A stretch of 16,007 bases of DNA, taken from Candidatus Rifleibacteriota bacterium. GTDB lineage: Bacteria; Riflebacteria; Ozemobacteria; Ozemobacterales; Ozemobacteraceae. Under the pieces are notes generated by a model, which saw nothing but the letters and a program-made list of their open reading frames with translations, had not been told where the DNA came from and did no database searches. Position numbers and translations under genes: made by a program. The stretch lies in assembly GCA_029560455.1 (NCBI GenBank), contig JAKQKW010000363.1, forward strand, positions 1-16,007, read 5' to 3'. Shown here in pieces: positions 1 to 6,498 of the stretch. Position 1 is the first letter of the stretch; each line of letters starts with the position of its first letter.

Positions 1-80
1 TTCAGTTTGAAAACAGCGGGGCAGATCATTTCGCACTGGCCACAGCCGATGCAGATATCATGGTCAACAAATGCTTTCAT
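1..80 (-). CDS. [4Fe-4S] ferredoxin, N-terminal fragment (runs off left edge)
   Basis: Only the first 26 codons are inside the window. They contain a classic bacterial ferredoxin iron-sulfur motif: Cys10, Cys13 and Cys16 in CxxCxxC spacing, then Cys20 followed by Pro (CIGCGQCEMICP). Proteins of this family are small soluble electron carriers, and one [4Fe-4S] cluster would be bound by these four cysteines. Whether a second cluster motif follows cannot be seen. The ATG is preceded by a GGAG Shine-Dalgarno at about 88-91, which supports this start. It lies downstream of the DUF1015 gene on the same strand, but a strong terminator hairpin separates them. Identity as a ferredoxin-type 4Fe-4S protein is secure; its redox partner is unknown. 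Confidence 0.9.
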   Translation of the reverse strand, partial: MKAFVDHDICIGCGQCEMICPAVFKL

Positions 81-90
81 GTTTTTGCTC

Positions 91-146
91 CAGAAAAAAG
101 AATCAGGGCTCAAAGCTTTAATTAAAGATAAAGCGTTGAGCCCTGA
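91..146 (-). terminator. Rho-independent terminator of the DUF1015 gene
   Basis: A perfect 11-bp stem pairs 103-113 (TCAGGGCTCAA) with 136-146 (TTGAGCCCTGA). After one mismatch it extends by an inner 6-bp stem, GCTTTA at 115-120 with TAAAGC at 129-134, leaving an 8-nt loop. Read on the minus strand, the hairpin is followed directly by TTCTTTTTTCTG (102 down to 91), a T-tract. It begins 17 nt after the DUF1015 stop codon. The T-tract ends next to the ferredoxin Shine-Dalgarno, so the same element also lies in the ferredoxin leader. Confidence 0.85.
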
Positions 147-162
147 CAGGCAAGTCAATTAA

Positions 163-1401
163 TCAGTCGAGAGTGTGAATTACCATGCCTGATCTGAGTT
201 TGGGTTCGAACCAGGTTGATTTTGGGGGCATGACTTCGCCGCTGTCGGCAATCTTCATCAGCTGTTCGATCGAGGTCGGGAACATGGCAAAGGCGACGAC
301 GAATTTACCGCTGTCGACGATTCTTTCGAGCTCTTTAACGCCTCTGATGCCGCCGATAAAGTCGATACGCTTATCGGTGCGGGGGTCGCCGATGCCGAGA
401 ATCGGGTTGAGCAGGTTGTCCTGCATGATCGACACGTCGAGACTTTTGACCGGGTCTTTGGCGTCGAAAGAGCCGGGTTTAGCAGTCAGCTTGTACCAGG
501 TGCCCTTAAGATACATACCGAAGGTGTTGGCTGCGGTCGGCTTTTTGTATTCCTGTTTTTCAATGGTGAACTTTTCGCCGACTTTCTTGAGGAAATCGGC
601 TTCGCTCAGACCGTTGAGATCATGCACAGCACGGTTGTAATCCATGATCAGCAGGTGATTGTGCGGGAAAATGACTGACATGAAGAAATTGTATTCTTCG
701 TTGCCGGTATGTTTCGGGTTCTTTTCGGCGCGCACTTTGGCGACGCGAGCAGCAGCCTGGGTGCGATGATGACCGTCGGCAACGTAAAGGGCCGGGATCT
801 GAGCAAATTCAGCAGTTATTTTTTTGCCCCATTCTGCGTCTTTAACAACCCAGAGAACGTGCTGAATGCCGTCTTCTGAGGTAAAGTCGACTTCGGGTGC
901 GTTTTTCGTGATCTGATCAACCATGGCATTGATTGAAGCGCGGGCGGGGTAGGTGAGAAAAACCGGGCCGGCGTTGCAGTTGGTCAGGTCGACGTGTTTC
1001 AGGCGATCTTCTTCTTTATCTTTGCGGGTGAATTCGTGGCGTTTGATTTTGCCATCCCAGTATTCCTGTGCGCTGCAGCAACACATCAGGCCGGTCTGGG
1101 CGCGGCCATTCATCACCTGGCGGTAAATATAAAAACATTCGCCTGCATCACGAACCAGCCAGCCCTTCTGCTGAAACATTTTGAAATTTTCGACCGCTTT
1201 GTCATAGACACGCTGGTCATAGAGATCAATTTTGGGGTCGAGGTCGATCTCTGGTTTGTTGATGTGCAGGAATGACTGGGGGTTGCCTTTTGCCAGTTCA
1301 CGGGCTTCATCAGAGTTGATGACGTCGTAAGGGAAAGATGCCACTTTGGCGGCGATATCTTTCGGGGGGCGCAGACCTTTGAATGGGCGTACAATTGCCA
1401 T
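163..1401 (-). CDS. DUF1015 family protein (COG4198-type)
   Basis: The 412-residue protein has the hallmark of the DUF1015 family, a YVADGHHR segment with Asp209-Gly210-His211-His212-Arg213, and is close to the usual family length of about 400-430. The N-terminus (RPFKGLRPPKDIAAKVASFPYDVI) is also typical of the family, whose members begin with a conserved proline-rich strand followed by a PYDV motif. The biochemical role is not established here. The DGHHR-type motif resembles nucleotide-binding motifs of ParB/sulfiredoxin-fold proteins such as free-serine kinases, but that link is inference. No signal peptide or membrane segment is visible. The start is well supported: AAGGAG lies at 1409-1414, seven or so bases upstream of the ATG, and a sigma70-like promoter lies at 1438-1466. 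It appears monocistronic, ending in the hairpin at 103-146. Confidence 0.88.
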   Translation of the reverse strand: MAIVRPFKGLRPPKDIAAKVASFPYDVINSDEARELAKGNPQSFLHINKPEIDLDPKIDLYDQRVYDKAVENFKMFQQKGWLVRDAGECFYIYRQVMNGRAQTGLMCCCSAQEYWDGKIKRHEFTRKDKEEDRLKHVDLTNCNAGPVFLTYPARASINAMVDQITKNAPEVDFTSEDGIQHVLWVVKDAEWGKKITAEFAQIPALYVADGHHRTQAAARVAKVRAEKNPKHTGNEEYNFFMSVIFPHNHLLIMDYNRAVHDLNGLSEADFLKKVGEKFTIEKQEYKKPTAANTFGMYLKGTWYKLTAKPGSFDAKDPVKSLDVSIMQDNLLNPILGIGDPRTDKRIDFIGGIRGVKELERIVDSGKFVVAFAMFPTSIEQLMKIADSGEVMPPKSTWFEPKLRSGMVIHTLD

Positions 1402-1437
1402 TTTCCTTCTCCTTGAAGAGTGAATTCTGATGAGGGC

Positions 1438-1466
1438 ATGCTAACAATACCCTGTTAAACTGTCAA
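1438..1466 (-). promoter_or_regulatory. Sigma70-like promoter of the DUF1015 gene
   Basis: On the minus strand a perfect -35 box TTGACA (1466-1461) is followed by a 17-nt spacer and a -10 box TAGCAT (1443-1438), four of six matches to consensus. Transcription would begin near 1431, giving a leader of about 30 nt that holds the AAGGAG Shine-Dalgarno. No other gene uses this region. Confidence 0.75.
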
Positions 1467-1594
1467 CTTTTGCTTAAGGGCCAAGGGCAATCGCACTGAA
1501 ATGCCTTTTTTCTAATCAGTACGGGATTCCTGCCTGTATCCGTTCCGCTCAAAAAAGCAGACTGACGGATATGGATTACATTACTCCTGATGCA

Positions 1595-1611
1595 GACTCA
1601 GAATCTGAGTC
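1595..1611. repeat. 17-nt palindrome just past the ABC operon stop
   Basis: GACTCAGAATCTGAGTC is an 8-bp perfect dyad about a single central base, beginning 11 nt after the stop codon of the downstream ABC subunit. No T-tract follows it on the minus strand, so it is not a standard intrinsic terminator. It could be a protein-binding site, a 3'-end processing hairpin, or chance. The rest of the 220-nt gap up to the DUF1015 start holds only that gene's promoter and a weak long-range dyad (TATCCGT at 1537-1543 with ACGGATA at 1565-1571). Confidence 0.4.
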
Positions 1612-1621
1612 GGAAGATATT

Positions 1622-3430
1622 TCAGCTCTGGCGCATATAGAGGTCTCGATAAATCCCGCAGCTGGCCATGAGCTGATTGTGAGTGCCCAGTTCGATGATG
1701 CTGCCGTTCTTAAGAACGCATATCTGATCTGCGTTCTTGATGGTTGTCAGTCTGTGCGCAATAATCAGCGAGGTTCTGCCGGTCAGCAGTTTTTGCAGGG
1801 CGTCTTGAATCAGGGTTTCGGTAAGGGTGTCGATGCTGGCTGTCGCTTCATCCATTATAAGAATGCGTGGGTCGGCGAGCACGGCCCTGGCGATGCTCAG
1901 CAGCTGCCTCTGACCGATCGAGAAGTTGACGCCGCCCTCAAGTATTTTTGTCGCATAGCCTTCCGGCAGAGAAACGATAAAATTATGGGCGTTGGCCATT
2001 TCTGCTGCCCTGATAATTTGATCGGCAGAAGCTTCTGGTCGCGAAAATCTGACGTTATCAGCCACCGAACCGCCAAATAAAAATGGTTCCTGCGGAACCA
2101 GCGCCATCTGGCGGCGCAGTGAAGACTGGGTAAACTGCCGCAGGTCATGGCCATCTATAAGAATGGCTCCTGCAGTTACATCGTAGAGGCGCATTATCAG
2201 GTTGGCCATCGTGGTTTTGCCGGCTCCGGTCGGCCCGACAATGGCCATTGTCTGACCCGGTTCAAGCGTCAGGTCGATGTTTTTGAGCACCGGAGACTCA
2301 GCAATATAAGAGAAATCTACCTGCCTGAACTCAATTTTTCCGGTAACTTCGCCAATGTCTCCCGCAGACTCGATATCCTGGATCGCCGGCACGGTATCGA
2401 GCAGCTCGAATACCCTTTCGCCGCCGGCCATGGCTGACTGCATAGTGGTGTAAAGCTGCGAGAGATCCTGGATCGGTTGAAAAAATCTGGTTACGTAGGC
2501 GATAAAGGCCACAACGACGCCGATGGTGATTTCACCGCGGGCAACCAGCAGGCCGCCATACAGAAGCACGATTGCGGTGGCAAGCACACCAAGAAAATCT
2601 ACGGTTGGTAGAAATATGAATGACAGAGACATGGCCCTGATATTGGCGTCACGGTTTGCCTGGTTGACTTCGTTGAAGCGGTCGGCCGAAACGCCTTCGC
2701 GAGCAAAGGCCTGAATGACCCTGATTCCGGAAATATCTTCGGCCAGGCCCCCGACAACCGCCGCAATGCGCTGACGGGTCTGCCTGAAAGCAATTCTGGC
2801 ATTTTTTGAAAACAGCCAGGTTGCGGCAAGCATGAGCGGCACCACGGTAAAGGCGGCAAGGGCGAGTGGAACATGAAAAGCCAGCATGACGCCGACAATC
2901 CCGGCCAGCAGAACCGTATCACCGATCAATGTGGCGACGCCTTCAGAAAGCAGGTCGTTGATAACGGAAACATCGCTGATTACCCGCGAAATTGTGACGC
3001 CGACAATGTGTTTGTGGTGCCATTCGAGTGGTAGAAGTTGTAGATGCCTGAACAGTCTGGATCTGAGGGCGGTTAAAATCCTGAGGCCGATTTTGGCCAG
3101 CAGATGCTGTTGCAGTGAAGCGGCCAGATAAATGCCGATAAAGGCGGCGGTCATCATGAATGCTGTCTGCAAAAGCCCGTCGACATTATGCGTGGCAATG
3201 TCATCATCAATGGCAACCTTTATCAGATAAGGAATGGTCAGGGCCAGGGCTGAATTTAACAACATCAGAATCAGGGCTGCCAGCATGCGTCTGCGGTGCG
3301 GCCGCAAAAGCTTCAGCAGCCGACGAAAAACGTGCGGGTTGAAGGCCTGGCCGGCATTTTCCCGGCCAAAACTGCTCATGGCAGTGCGCGGCCCCATTGC
3401 TGAACCCGAAGATCCGATTGAAAAACTCAT
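1622..3430 (-). CDS. Heterodimeric ABC exporter, subunit with catalytic Glu (TMD-NBD)
   Basis: A type IV ABC exporter half-transporter of 602 residues, with six membrane helices in the N-terminal half and one nucleotide-binding domain. Walker A is GPTGAGKTT with Lys405; Walker B ends MDEATAS with catalytic Glu528; the H-loop His559 lies in IIAHRLTT. The signature motif is FSIGQ (503-507) instead of LSGGQ, so it would complete a degenerate site when paired with the upstream subunit. The start at 3430 is chosen because its ATG overlaps the upstream stop as ATGA and has AGGTGA about seven bases ahead. A longer reading from 3481 would overlap the neighbour by 55 nt and add 17 unlikely residues. 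Family members (TM287/288, BmrCD, LmrCD) export drugs or lipids; the substrate here is unknown. Confidence 0.93.
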   Translation of the reverse strand: MSFSIGSSGSAMGPRTAMSSFGRENAGQAFNPHVFRRLLKLLRPHRRRMLAALILMLLNSALALTIPYLIKVAIDDDIATHNVDGLLQTAFMMTAAFIGIYLAASLQQHLLAKIGLRILTALRSRLFRHLQLLPLEWHHKHIVGVTISRVISDVSVINDLLSEGVATLIGDTVLLAGIVGVMLAFHVPLALAAFTVVPLMLAATWLFSKNARIAFRQTRQRIAAVVGGLAEDISGIRVIQAFAREGVSADRFNEVNQANRDANIRAMSLSFIFLPTVDFLGVLATAIVLLYGGLLVARGEITIGVVVAFIAYVTRFFQPIQDLSQLYTTMQSAMAGGERVFELLDTVPAIQDIESAGDIGEVTGKIEFRQVDFSYIAESPVLKNIDLTLEPGQTMAIVGPTGAGKTTMANLIMRLYDVTAGAILIDGHDLRQFTQSSLRRQMALVPQEPFLFGGSVADNVRFSRPEASADQIIRAAEMANAHNFIVSLPEGYATKILEGGVNFSIGQRQLLSIARAVLADPRILIMDEATASIDTLTETLIQDALQKLLTGRTSLIIAHRLTTIKNADQICVLKNGSIIELGTHNQLMASCGIYRDLYMRQS

Positions 3431-5196
3431 AAGCGGCTCACCTGTGACTGCTGATTGTAAATGTCTGAGTAAAGACCGCAAGTGGAAAGCAGTTGCTCAT
3501 GCGACCCGCGGGCAATTACCCGGCCGTGGTCGAGCACCAGAGTCATATCGGCCCGGCGCAGAGTACTGAGTCGCTGGGCGATTATGAAGCAGGTGCGGCC
3601 TGACATGAGTGTGTCGAGAGCCTTTTGAATCAGCTGTTCTGTTTCGGTATCGACGCTGGCGGTAGCATCGTCGAGAATGAGAATGCGCGGGTTGCGCAGC
3701 AGGGTGCGGGCAATCGCCAGCCTCTGTTTCTGGCCTCCAGAAAGGGTGACGCCCTTTTCACCCACCGGTGTATCGTAGCCAGATGGCATTTGAATGATGA
3801 ATTGATGGGCCTGGGCGGCAATGGCTGCTTCGATCATTTCGTTTTCACTGGCGCCGGGTTTTCCGAAAAGCAGGTTTTCTCTAATTGTGGCCGCAAAAAG
3901 AGTGGTTTCCTGCAGCACGATACCTATCTGGTCGCGAAGTGAAGCCAGGGTGACGTCTCTGATGTCGTGCCCGTCGATGCTGATGCGCCCGGCAGTCGCT
4001 TCGTAAAATCTCGGCAGCAGATTGATGATAGTTGATTTTCCTGATCCGGTGCGGCCTACCAGGGCGGTAATCTGACCCGGTGCGGCTTCGAAAGAAACAT
4101 CTTTGAGGATGTTGTGCCCGTGTGTGTAGGCAAAACAGACATTTTCGAAACTTACCGTGCCGCGAACTGCCGGCAGATGCACGGCTCCTGGGCGATCGTG
4201 CACTTCTGAGACCACGTCGAGAATTTCAAAAACCCGTTCACCGGATGCAACAGCCTGTGCCAGGGCCGAAACGATATTGCCGAGGCGCCGCACCGGCACG
4301 GCGAGCAGGCCGATGCAGGTGGTAAAGGCAACCAGATCGCCGGTTGTCAGGGTGCCGCGGGTTACAAGCCAGCCGCCGCCGGCAATCACGATAACCGTGC
4401 CCAGGTTGGCGATCAGGTCGATAAGCGGGGCGTTGAATGCCTGCAATCTGGCAGAGCGGCCAGACAGAGACAGCCAGCGGTTGTTCTCGCGGTTGAACTT
4501 TGTAATTTCGGCGTTTTCCTGGGTGAAGGCCTTGACAATGCGTATGCCGCGCAGATTCTGTTCGAGTCGCGTCGTCAGTCTTGTTAATTGTTTTTGAATC
4601 AGTAACGCCAGGGGTCTTTGCCGGCTGCCGAGATAGAGTGCCCGCCAGATGATCAATGGCATGGTCGAGAGTGCCAGCAGCCCGAGAACCGGGTCGATAT
4701 GCATGAGAAAAAGCCCGGTTCCGGAGAGAAGAACAATTCCATCGGCGATTCTGACGAAGGCTCTGCCGGTAATGAAGCGGATCCTTTCGACATCCTGAAC
4801 GGCTCTCGACAGCAGTTGCCCAGTCTCGGCGCGGTCGTGGTAAGAGAACGAGAGTCTGGCAAGCTGTGCGTGAATTTTCTGGCGCAGGTCGCAGGCGACA
4901 TTCTGTGAAGCTGTTTCGGTCCAGCGTCCCTGAAGATAGGTGAGCAGACCACGCAGCATGGCGAGACACACGAGGCCGAGCACGGCATTGATGACCAGCT
5001 GGCGGTTTCCCTGGCTGATGCCATGATCGATTATCCAGCGGATAAACTGCGGAATAGCCAGAGTAAGGGCGTTGATCGCAATCAGCGCAAGATAGCCGCC
5101 GAGCGTCAGATGCCAGTAAGGTTTTAAGAAGCTGAAGCAGCGACTGAGAACCTTTATGGCGCTTTGGAATGATTGGGCATGGGCAGACTTTTTCAT
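3427..5196 (-). CDS. Heterodimeric ABC exporter, subunit with degenerate ATP site (TMD-NBD)
   Basis: The 589-residue first gene of the exporter operon has six predicted membrane helices, starting near residue 28, then a nucleotide-binding domain. Walker A is GRTGSGKST with Lys387 and the signature LSGGQ (485-489) is canonical. The residue after Walker B Asp509 is Asp510 where the catalytic glutamate should be (LILDDATAS). The H-loop position is Gln541 (IIAQRLST) instead of His. These are the two substitutions that mark the non-hydrolysing site of heterodimeric exporters, and they match the altered signature of the partner. The genes overlap by 4 nt (ATGA), implying coupled translation and 1:1 assembly. 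The ATG at 5196 lacks a clear Shine-Dalgarno, which may matter for regulation through the upstream leader region. The transport substrate cannot be read from sequence. Confidence 0.93.
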   Translation of the reverse strand: MKKSAHAQSFQSAIKVLSRCFSFLKPYWHLTLGGYLALIAINALTLAIPQFIRWIIDHGISQGNRQLVINAVLGLVCLAMLRGLLTYLQGRWTETASQNVACDLRQKIHAQLARLSFSYHDRAETGQLLSRAVQDVERIRFITGRAFVRIADGIVLLSGTGLFLMHIDPVLGLLALSTMPLIIWRALYLGSRQRPLALLIQKQLTRLTTRLEQNLRGIRIVKAFTQENAEITKFNRENNRWLSLSGRSARLQAFNAPLIDLIANLGTVIVIAGGGWLVTRGTLTTGDLVAFTTCIGLLAVPVRRLGNIVSALAQAVASGERVFEILDVVSEVHDRPGAVHLPAVRGTVSFENVCFAYTHGHNILKDVSFEAAPGQITALVGRTGSGKSTIINLLPRFYEATAGRISIDGHDIRDVTLASLRDQIGIVLQETTLFAATIRENLLFGKPGASENEMIEAAIAAQAHQFIIQMPSGYDTPVGEKGVTLSGGQKQRLAIARTLLRNPRILILDDATASVDTETEQLIQKALDTLMSGRTCFIIAQRLSTLRRADMTLVLDHGRVIARGSHEQLLSTCGLYSDIYNQQSQVSRL

Positions 5197-5288
5197 TTTG
5201 ACCAGATGCGGTTTTGTTGAAATTTTCGCCAGTTTATCACAAAGAGCAAGCTTCAGAGGCTGTGATGTGCGAATTTTTGTTGTCTGCC

Positions 5289-5315
5289 GCCTGGCCCGCT
5301 GGTCGCAGGCCAGGC
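5289..5315. repeat. GC-rich hairpin between the small ORF and the ABC operon
   Basis: GCCTGGCC (5289-5296) pairs perfectly with GGCCAGGC (5308-5315) around an 11-nt loop. On the plus strand it is followed by the T-rich ATTATTTTATC, so it looks like an intrinsic terminator in that direction, although no plus-strand gene ends here. On the minus strand, the direction of the ABC operon, it is followed by an A-rich run and has no T-tract. It lies in the roughly 150-nt leader between the 45-codon ORF and the exporter start. Confidence 0.6.
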
Positions 5316-5339
5316 ATTATTTTATCTGTTGATACGGGG

Positions 5340-5365
5340 TTAACCGAATCAGCGGCCCCGGTTAA
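5340..5365 (-). promoter_or_regulatory. Hairpin enclosing the small-ORF stop codon
   Basis: TTAACCG and CGGTTAA form a perfect 7-bp stem (5340-5346 with 5359-5365), and the TGA of the 45-codon ORF (5349-5351) sits in the loop. An alternative, mutually exclusive pairing exists between CGGG/CCCG runs at 5335-5339 and 5356-5360. A ribosome ending translation here would melt either structure. A regulatory role is inferred from position only. Confidence 0.4.
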
Positions 5366-5486
5366 ACGGAGGGTGCCCGTTCAGGTCGCCCTCGTTGCGG
5401 TGGTCAGGCATGCGGTGACTGTTCAATTCCTTGTTGCTGGCTATTAACCAGCGTTGAAAAAACACGAGAATGCTGAGGTCCATCAT
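5349..5486 (-). CDS. 45-residue small ORF, possible leader peptide of the ABC exporter
   Basis: An ORF starting with two ATG codons (5486 and 5483) is preceded by AAAGGAGGAG at 5491-5500, the strongest Shine-Dalgarno in the window, at near-ideal distance. The predicted peptide begins with a short hydrophobic stretch (MMDLSILVFFQRWLIA) followed by a polar, His/Arg/Asn-rich tail ending in FNRGR. I recognise no family. It lies upstream of the heterodimeric exporter genes on the same strand, about 150 nt before their start, with two hairpins in between. In Bacillus subtilis the heterodimeric exporter bmrCD is preceded by the translated leader bmrB, which controls it by ribosome-mediated attenuation; a similar role here is inference. 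It could instead be an independent small membrane-associated protein. The ORF is too short for statistical proof; the ribosome-binding site is the main evidence. Confidence 0.6.
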   Translation of the reverse strand: MMDLSILVFFQRWLIASNKELNSHRMPDHRNEGDLNGHPPFNRGR

Positions 5487-5537
5487 AACACTCCTCCTTT
5501 CGTTAAGAATGCAAACCAGGTAACGCATTTTGTGTGC

Positions 5538-5553
5538 CAGTTTATAGAAACTG
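5538..5553. repeat. Dyad CAGTTT-ATAG-AAACTG upstream of the small ORF
   Basis: Perfect 6-bp inverted repeat with a 4-nt centre, lying about 40 nt upstream of the small-ORF Shine-Dalgarno and, on the minus strand, overlapping a TATAAA that could serve as an alternative -10. A second short dyad, CCAGCACTGG, follows at 5562-5571. The arrangement would suit a repressor operator, but no regulator gene is adjacent and the dyad is short enough to be chance. Confidence 0.3.
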
Positions 5554-5607
5554 CATTTAAACCAGCACTGGATGAGTGTTGTGGCGATGCGCGAGGCAGG
5601 AGTCTGC

Positions 5608-5637
5608 TTAATAAGAGGGCATAATCTGGTGTGTAAA
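5608..5637 (-). promoter_or_regulatory. Candidate promoter for the small ORF and ABC operon
   Basis: On the minus strand TTTACA (5637-5632, five of six to the -35 consensus) is followed after 18 nt by TATTAA (5613-5608, four of six to -10). This would give a leader of about 110 nt before the small ORF. A competing weaker -10, TATAAA near 5546-5541, has no convincing -35. The 5197-5717 region otherwise holds only the small ORF, the hairpins, the dyads and the plus-strand promoter listed separately. Confidence 0.4.
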
Positions 5638-5656
5638 AAATGAGCAGCCAGTAAAG

Positions 5657-5685
5657 TTGACCGGCCGCGCCGGAATTAGTATAGT
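5657..5685 (+). promoter_or_regulatory. Sigma70-like promoter of the nucleoside phosphorylase gene
   Basis: TTGACC (5657-5662) and TATAGT (5680-5685) are five-of-six matches to -35 and -10 with an ideal 17-nt spacer. The spacer contains the GC-rich dyad CCGGC-CGC-GCCGG (5661-5673), which begins within the -35 box and might be an operator. Transcription would start near 5692, giving a short leader that carries AGGAAAGG before the ATG at 5718. Confidence 0.8.
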
Positions 5686-5717
5686 CTTTAGGTAAACCAA
5701 ACAGGAAAGGGATTGAT

Positions 5718-6446
5718 ATGACTCCTCATCTGAAGCTTAAAGCCGGCCAGATTTCTCCTTACGTTCTTGTCTGCGGTGACCCGGCACGCGCAGAAAAAAT
5801 TGCAAAACTTTGCGAGAGCTTTGAAGAGCTTGCCTATAATCGCGAATACCGCACTTTTGTCGGTGTTTTCAAGGGTGAACGCATTACTATCACCTCACAC
5901 GGAGTTGGTTCAGCCGGTGCGTCGATCTGTTTTGAAGAGCTGATCAAAATTGGCGCAAAGGTAATTGTCAGAGTCGGCACCTGCGGCAGCCTGCAGGATT
6001 ACCTCGGTCAGGGTGACCATATCATTGCTACCGGTGCGGTAAGAGAGGACGGCGTCACACCTTTGCTGGTGCCGCTTGGCTATCCGGCGATTGCTGACGC
6101 AGAAGTCTGCCAGGCAATTGAAAAGGTCTGCAAAGATATTCAGGCACCGTATCGCCGCGGTATCATGGTTACCAGCGATCTTTTCTACCCCGGGGTGTTG
6201 CCTTCTTCGCTTGAGCTTTACAGCAAAGCCGGCGTTCCTGGCGTCGAAATGGAAGTTTCGGCACTCTATGTAATCGCGTCTCTGCGCGGCGTCAGGGCCG
6301 GCGCCATCGCTACCGTCGACGGCAACCCACTTAAATGGGATGAGGGTAACTATGATCCGCATGGTGAAAAGGTTACAAGGGGCAAAGAAAGAATGCTGAC
6401 AATCGGCCTCGAAGCGATGGCAGCCATGAGTCGCGCCAAGCTTTAA
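5718..6446 (+). CDS. Purine nucleoside phosphorylase, apicomplexan-like (PNP/UDP family)
   Basis: Family of phosphorylases that cleave nucleosides with phosphate to a free base and ribose-1-phosphate, working as cytosolic hexamers in purine salvage. The 242 residues show GDPAR (20-24), the phosphate-site arginines Arg42 (YNREY) and Arg85 (VRVGTCGS), SHGVGSAG (60-67), Glu177-Met178-Glu179 for ribose, and Asp201 as the likely base-activating acid. By eye the protein matches remembered Plasmodium falciparum PNP: His4, Arg42, Val63, Arg85, Tyr157, Glu177, Met178, Glu179, Asp201 and Trp207 line up with its active site, including the VDGxPxKWDEG loop in place of the VSDH of E. coli DeoD. The plasmodial enzyme also takes 5'-methylthioinosine, so that substrate is possible. 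The start follows AGGAAAGG at 5703-5710. It is a single gene with its own promoter and terminator. Confidence 0.92.
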   Translation: MTPHLKLKAGQISPYVLVCGDPARAEKIAKLCESFEELAYNREYRTFVGVFKGERITITSHGVGSAGASICFEELIKIGAKVIVRVGTCGSLQDYLGQGDHIIATGAVREDGVTPLLVPLGYPAIADAEVCQAIEKVCKDIQAPYRRGIMVTSDLFYPGVLPSSLELYSKAGVPGVEMEVSALYVIASLRGVRAGAIATVDGNPLKWDEGNYDPHGEKVTRGKERMLTIGLEAMAAMSRAKL

Positions 6447-6457
6447 AATCTGAATTC

Positions 6458-6498
6458 AAGCCCCTGTCGCCTCTGGCGGCGGGGGTTGTTTTATTTTA
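6458..6498 (+). terminator. Rho-independent terminator of the phosphorylase gene
   Basis: A GC-rich hairpin pairs GTCGCC (6466-6471) with GGCGGC (6475-6480) and CCCC (6461-6464) with GGGG (6481-6484) around a TCT loop, with one bulged T. TTGTTTTATTTTAT follows. It starts 14 nt after the stop codon. Confidence 0.88.

Noticed and set aside
1486..1511. GGCA/TGCC hairpin followed by TTTTTT on the plus strand
   Set aside because: The stem is only 4 bp with a 12-nt loop, and there is no plus-strand gene upstream to terminate.
1571..2080. Plus-strand frame of 169 codons at the end of the ABC operon
   Set aside because: It is antisense to the conserved nucleotide-binding domain and has no supporting start signal or family motif.
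3431..3481. Upstream start for the second ABC subunit, giving a 55-nt overlap
   Set aside because: The ATG at 3430 forms an ATGA overlap with the upstream stop and has AGGTGA ahead; the extra 17 residues do not resemble an exporter N-terminus.
5289..5328. Plus-strand intrinsic terminator made of the 8-bp hairpin and ATTATTTTATC
   Set aside because: No plus-strand gene ends nearby, so it is listed only as a hairpin; it could still stop antisense transcription.
5214..5447. 77-codon plus-strand frame in the exporter leader region
   Set aside because: No Shine-Dalgarno or recognisable protein; it is antisense to the better supported small ORF.
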